From Granulicella rosea (GTDB taxonomy: Bacteria; Acidobacteriota; Terriglobia; Terriglobales; Acidobacteriaceae), in the NCBI RefSeq assembly GCF_900188085.1, contig NZ_FZOU01000001.1:806001-870000 (forward strand): DNA of 64,000 nt, read 5' to 3'. Each line of letters opens with the position of its first letter. The first letter of the stretch is position 1. The notes beneath the pieces are model-generated. The model was not told the origin of the DNA and did not search any database. It was given only the letters and a program-made list of their open reading frames with translations. The position numbers and the translations under genes are program-made. Below are positions 63,482-64,000 of the stretch, one piece after another.

Positions 63482-64000
63482 CTACGCGTAAAAATCTCGA
63501 ATCGCTGCGACCACCGTCTCCTGCTCGTCCGTACGCAGCTCCGGATACATCGGCAGAGCGAGCACCTCGGCGGCGGCACGTTCCGTTTCGGGAAAGTCGC
63601 CTGCCTTGTAGCCCAGCGACTGCAGACTCTCCTGCAGGTGCAGCGGCAGGGGATAGTAGATCTCCGTGCCGATCCTGCGTTCGGTCAGATAAGCCCGCAG
63701 CTCATCGCGGCGCGGCGCACGGATGACATATTGATGGAAGACGTGCTGGGCGCGGCGGTCGGTCCACGGCAGGACGATACCTTCCGCAACCGTAGGACCG
63801 GTGAGTCCGGCAGCGAGAAAGAGCTGGTTGTAGTTCGCGGCCAGATTGCGCCGCTGCTGATTCCACTCCGGCAAATAGCGGAGTTTGATCTCCAGCACCG
63901 CGGCCTGGATCGTGTCGAGCCGCGAGTTCCAGCCCACCTCGTCGTGAAAGTAGCGCCGCCGCATGCCGTGGGCGCGCAGCATGCGCATCCGCTCGTCGAG
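63482..64000 (-). CDS. DegT/DnrJ/EryC1/StrS-type aminotransferase, truncated by window edge
   Basis: The C-terminal 173 residues of a PLP-dependent sugar aminotransferase family protein; the 5' end lies outside the window. GWNSRLDTIQAAVL and the final EIYYPLPLHLQESL, then LALPMYPELRTDEQE segments are typical of the family, which transaminates nucleotide-linked keto sugars for surface polysaccharides or antibiotic sugars. The catalytic lysine lies in the missing part. The gene follows the secreted protein gene on the same strand. Confidence 0.88.
   Translation of the reverse strand, partial: LDERMRMLRAHGMRRRYFHDEVGWNSRLDTIQAAVLEIKLRYLPEWNQQRRNLAANYNQLFLAAGLTGPTVAEGIVLPWTDRRAQHVFHQYVIRAPRRDELRAYLTERRIGTEIYYPLPLHLQESLQSLGYKAGDFPETERAAAEVLALPMYPELRTDEQETVVAAIRDFYA

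Overview
This 64 kb window is gene-dense, high-GC chromosomal DNA from a Gram-negative bacterium. It most likely comes from the Acidobacteriota (family Acidobacteriaceae, near Terriglobus, Granulicella or Edaphobacter). That placement is an inference from several signs: a tandem NAD+-I (nadA-motif) riboswitch, a class described mainly from Acidobacteria; a Bam/Tam-type outer-membrane assembly operon; a bacillithiol enzyme (BshC); acidobacterial-style VWA, BON, CsbD and lmo0937-type small stress proteins; and short dispersed hairpin repeats, one of which reads through a protein as RHPERSEGSP. There are no rRNA or tRNA genes, CRISPR arrays, transposases or prophage genes, and nothing suggests a recent large island.

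Layout. 1-8.8 kb: the 3' end of creD, a 36-residue membrane protein, then a minus-strand run (CPBP protease, penicillin acylase-type hydrolase, polytopic membrane protein, ispA, SufT-like factor, methyltransferase). 8.8-16.6 kb: a DHH phosphoesterase, then the conserved uppS-cdsA-dxr-rseP envelope/isoprenoid cluster, split by an opposite-strand GH28 pectinase gene and followed by a zinc-ribbon/HTH regulator. 16.8-28 kb: HD protein, M1 peptidase with a GGDEF membrane protein, PolX, cold-shock protein, NUDIX, BshC, an ECF sigma factor coupled to a small acidic protein, and a MoeB/ThiF enzyme. 28-37.5 kb: BamA-like protein with about seven POTRA repeats, a SurA-like chaperone and TamB in one tightly packed operon, then a BON-domain protein. 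37.6-45 kb: RDD protein, UbiA prenyltransferase, CsbD and lmo0937-type small proteins, PheA, Lon, MoaD/MoaE and a VWA protein. 45-52.7 kb: YdeI-like protein, inositol-phosphatase operon, ferredoxin, a DUF1569 protein, RecO, a lipoprotein, and GlyQ/GlyS. 52.7-64 kb: a palindromic repeat element, nadB, PepSY, TerC, the tatB-tatC-glutaminyl-cyclase operon, the riboswitch-controlled nadA, a DUF2203 protein, two lipoproteins, a secreted protein and a truncated DegT aminotransferase.

How it fits together. Much of the window concerns the envelope: lipid carriers (IspA, Dxr, UppS), phospholipid synthesis (CdsA), outer-membrane assembly (BamA, SurA-like, TamB), Tat export, periplasmic hydrolases and lipoproteins. 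Housekeeping metabolism accounts for most of the rest: NAD (NadA, NadB), molybdopterin (MoaD, MoaE, MoeB), phenylalanine (PheA) and glycyl-tRNA. The best regulatory finding is the two-domain NAD+-I riboswitch, whose second domain overlaps the nadA Shine-Dalgarno. Other oddities are the extra residues after the MoaD diglycine, the extended POTRA array, the split uppS-rseP cluster, the repeat-derived loop inside a membrane protein, and several tiny genes. No wholly new defence or mobile system was found.
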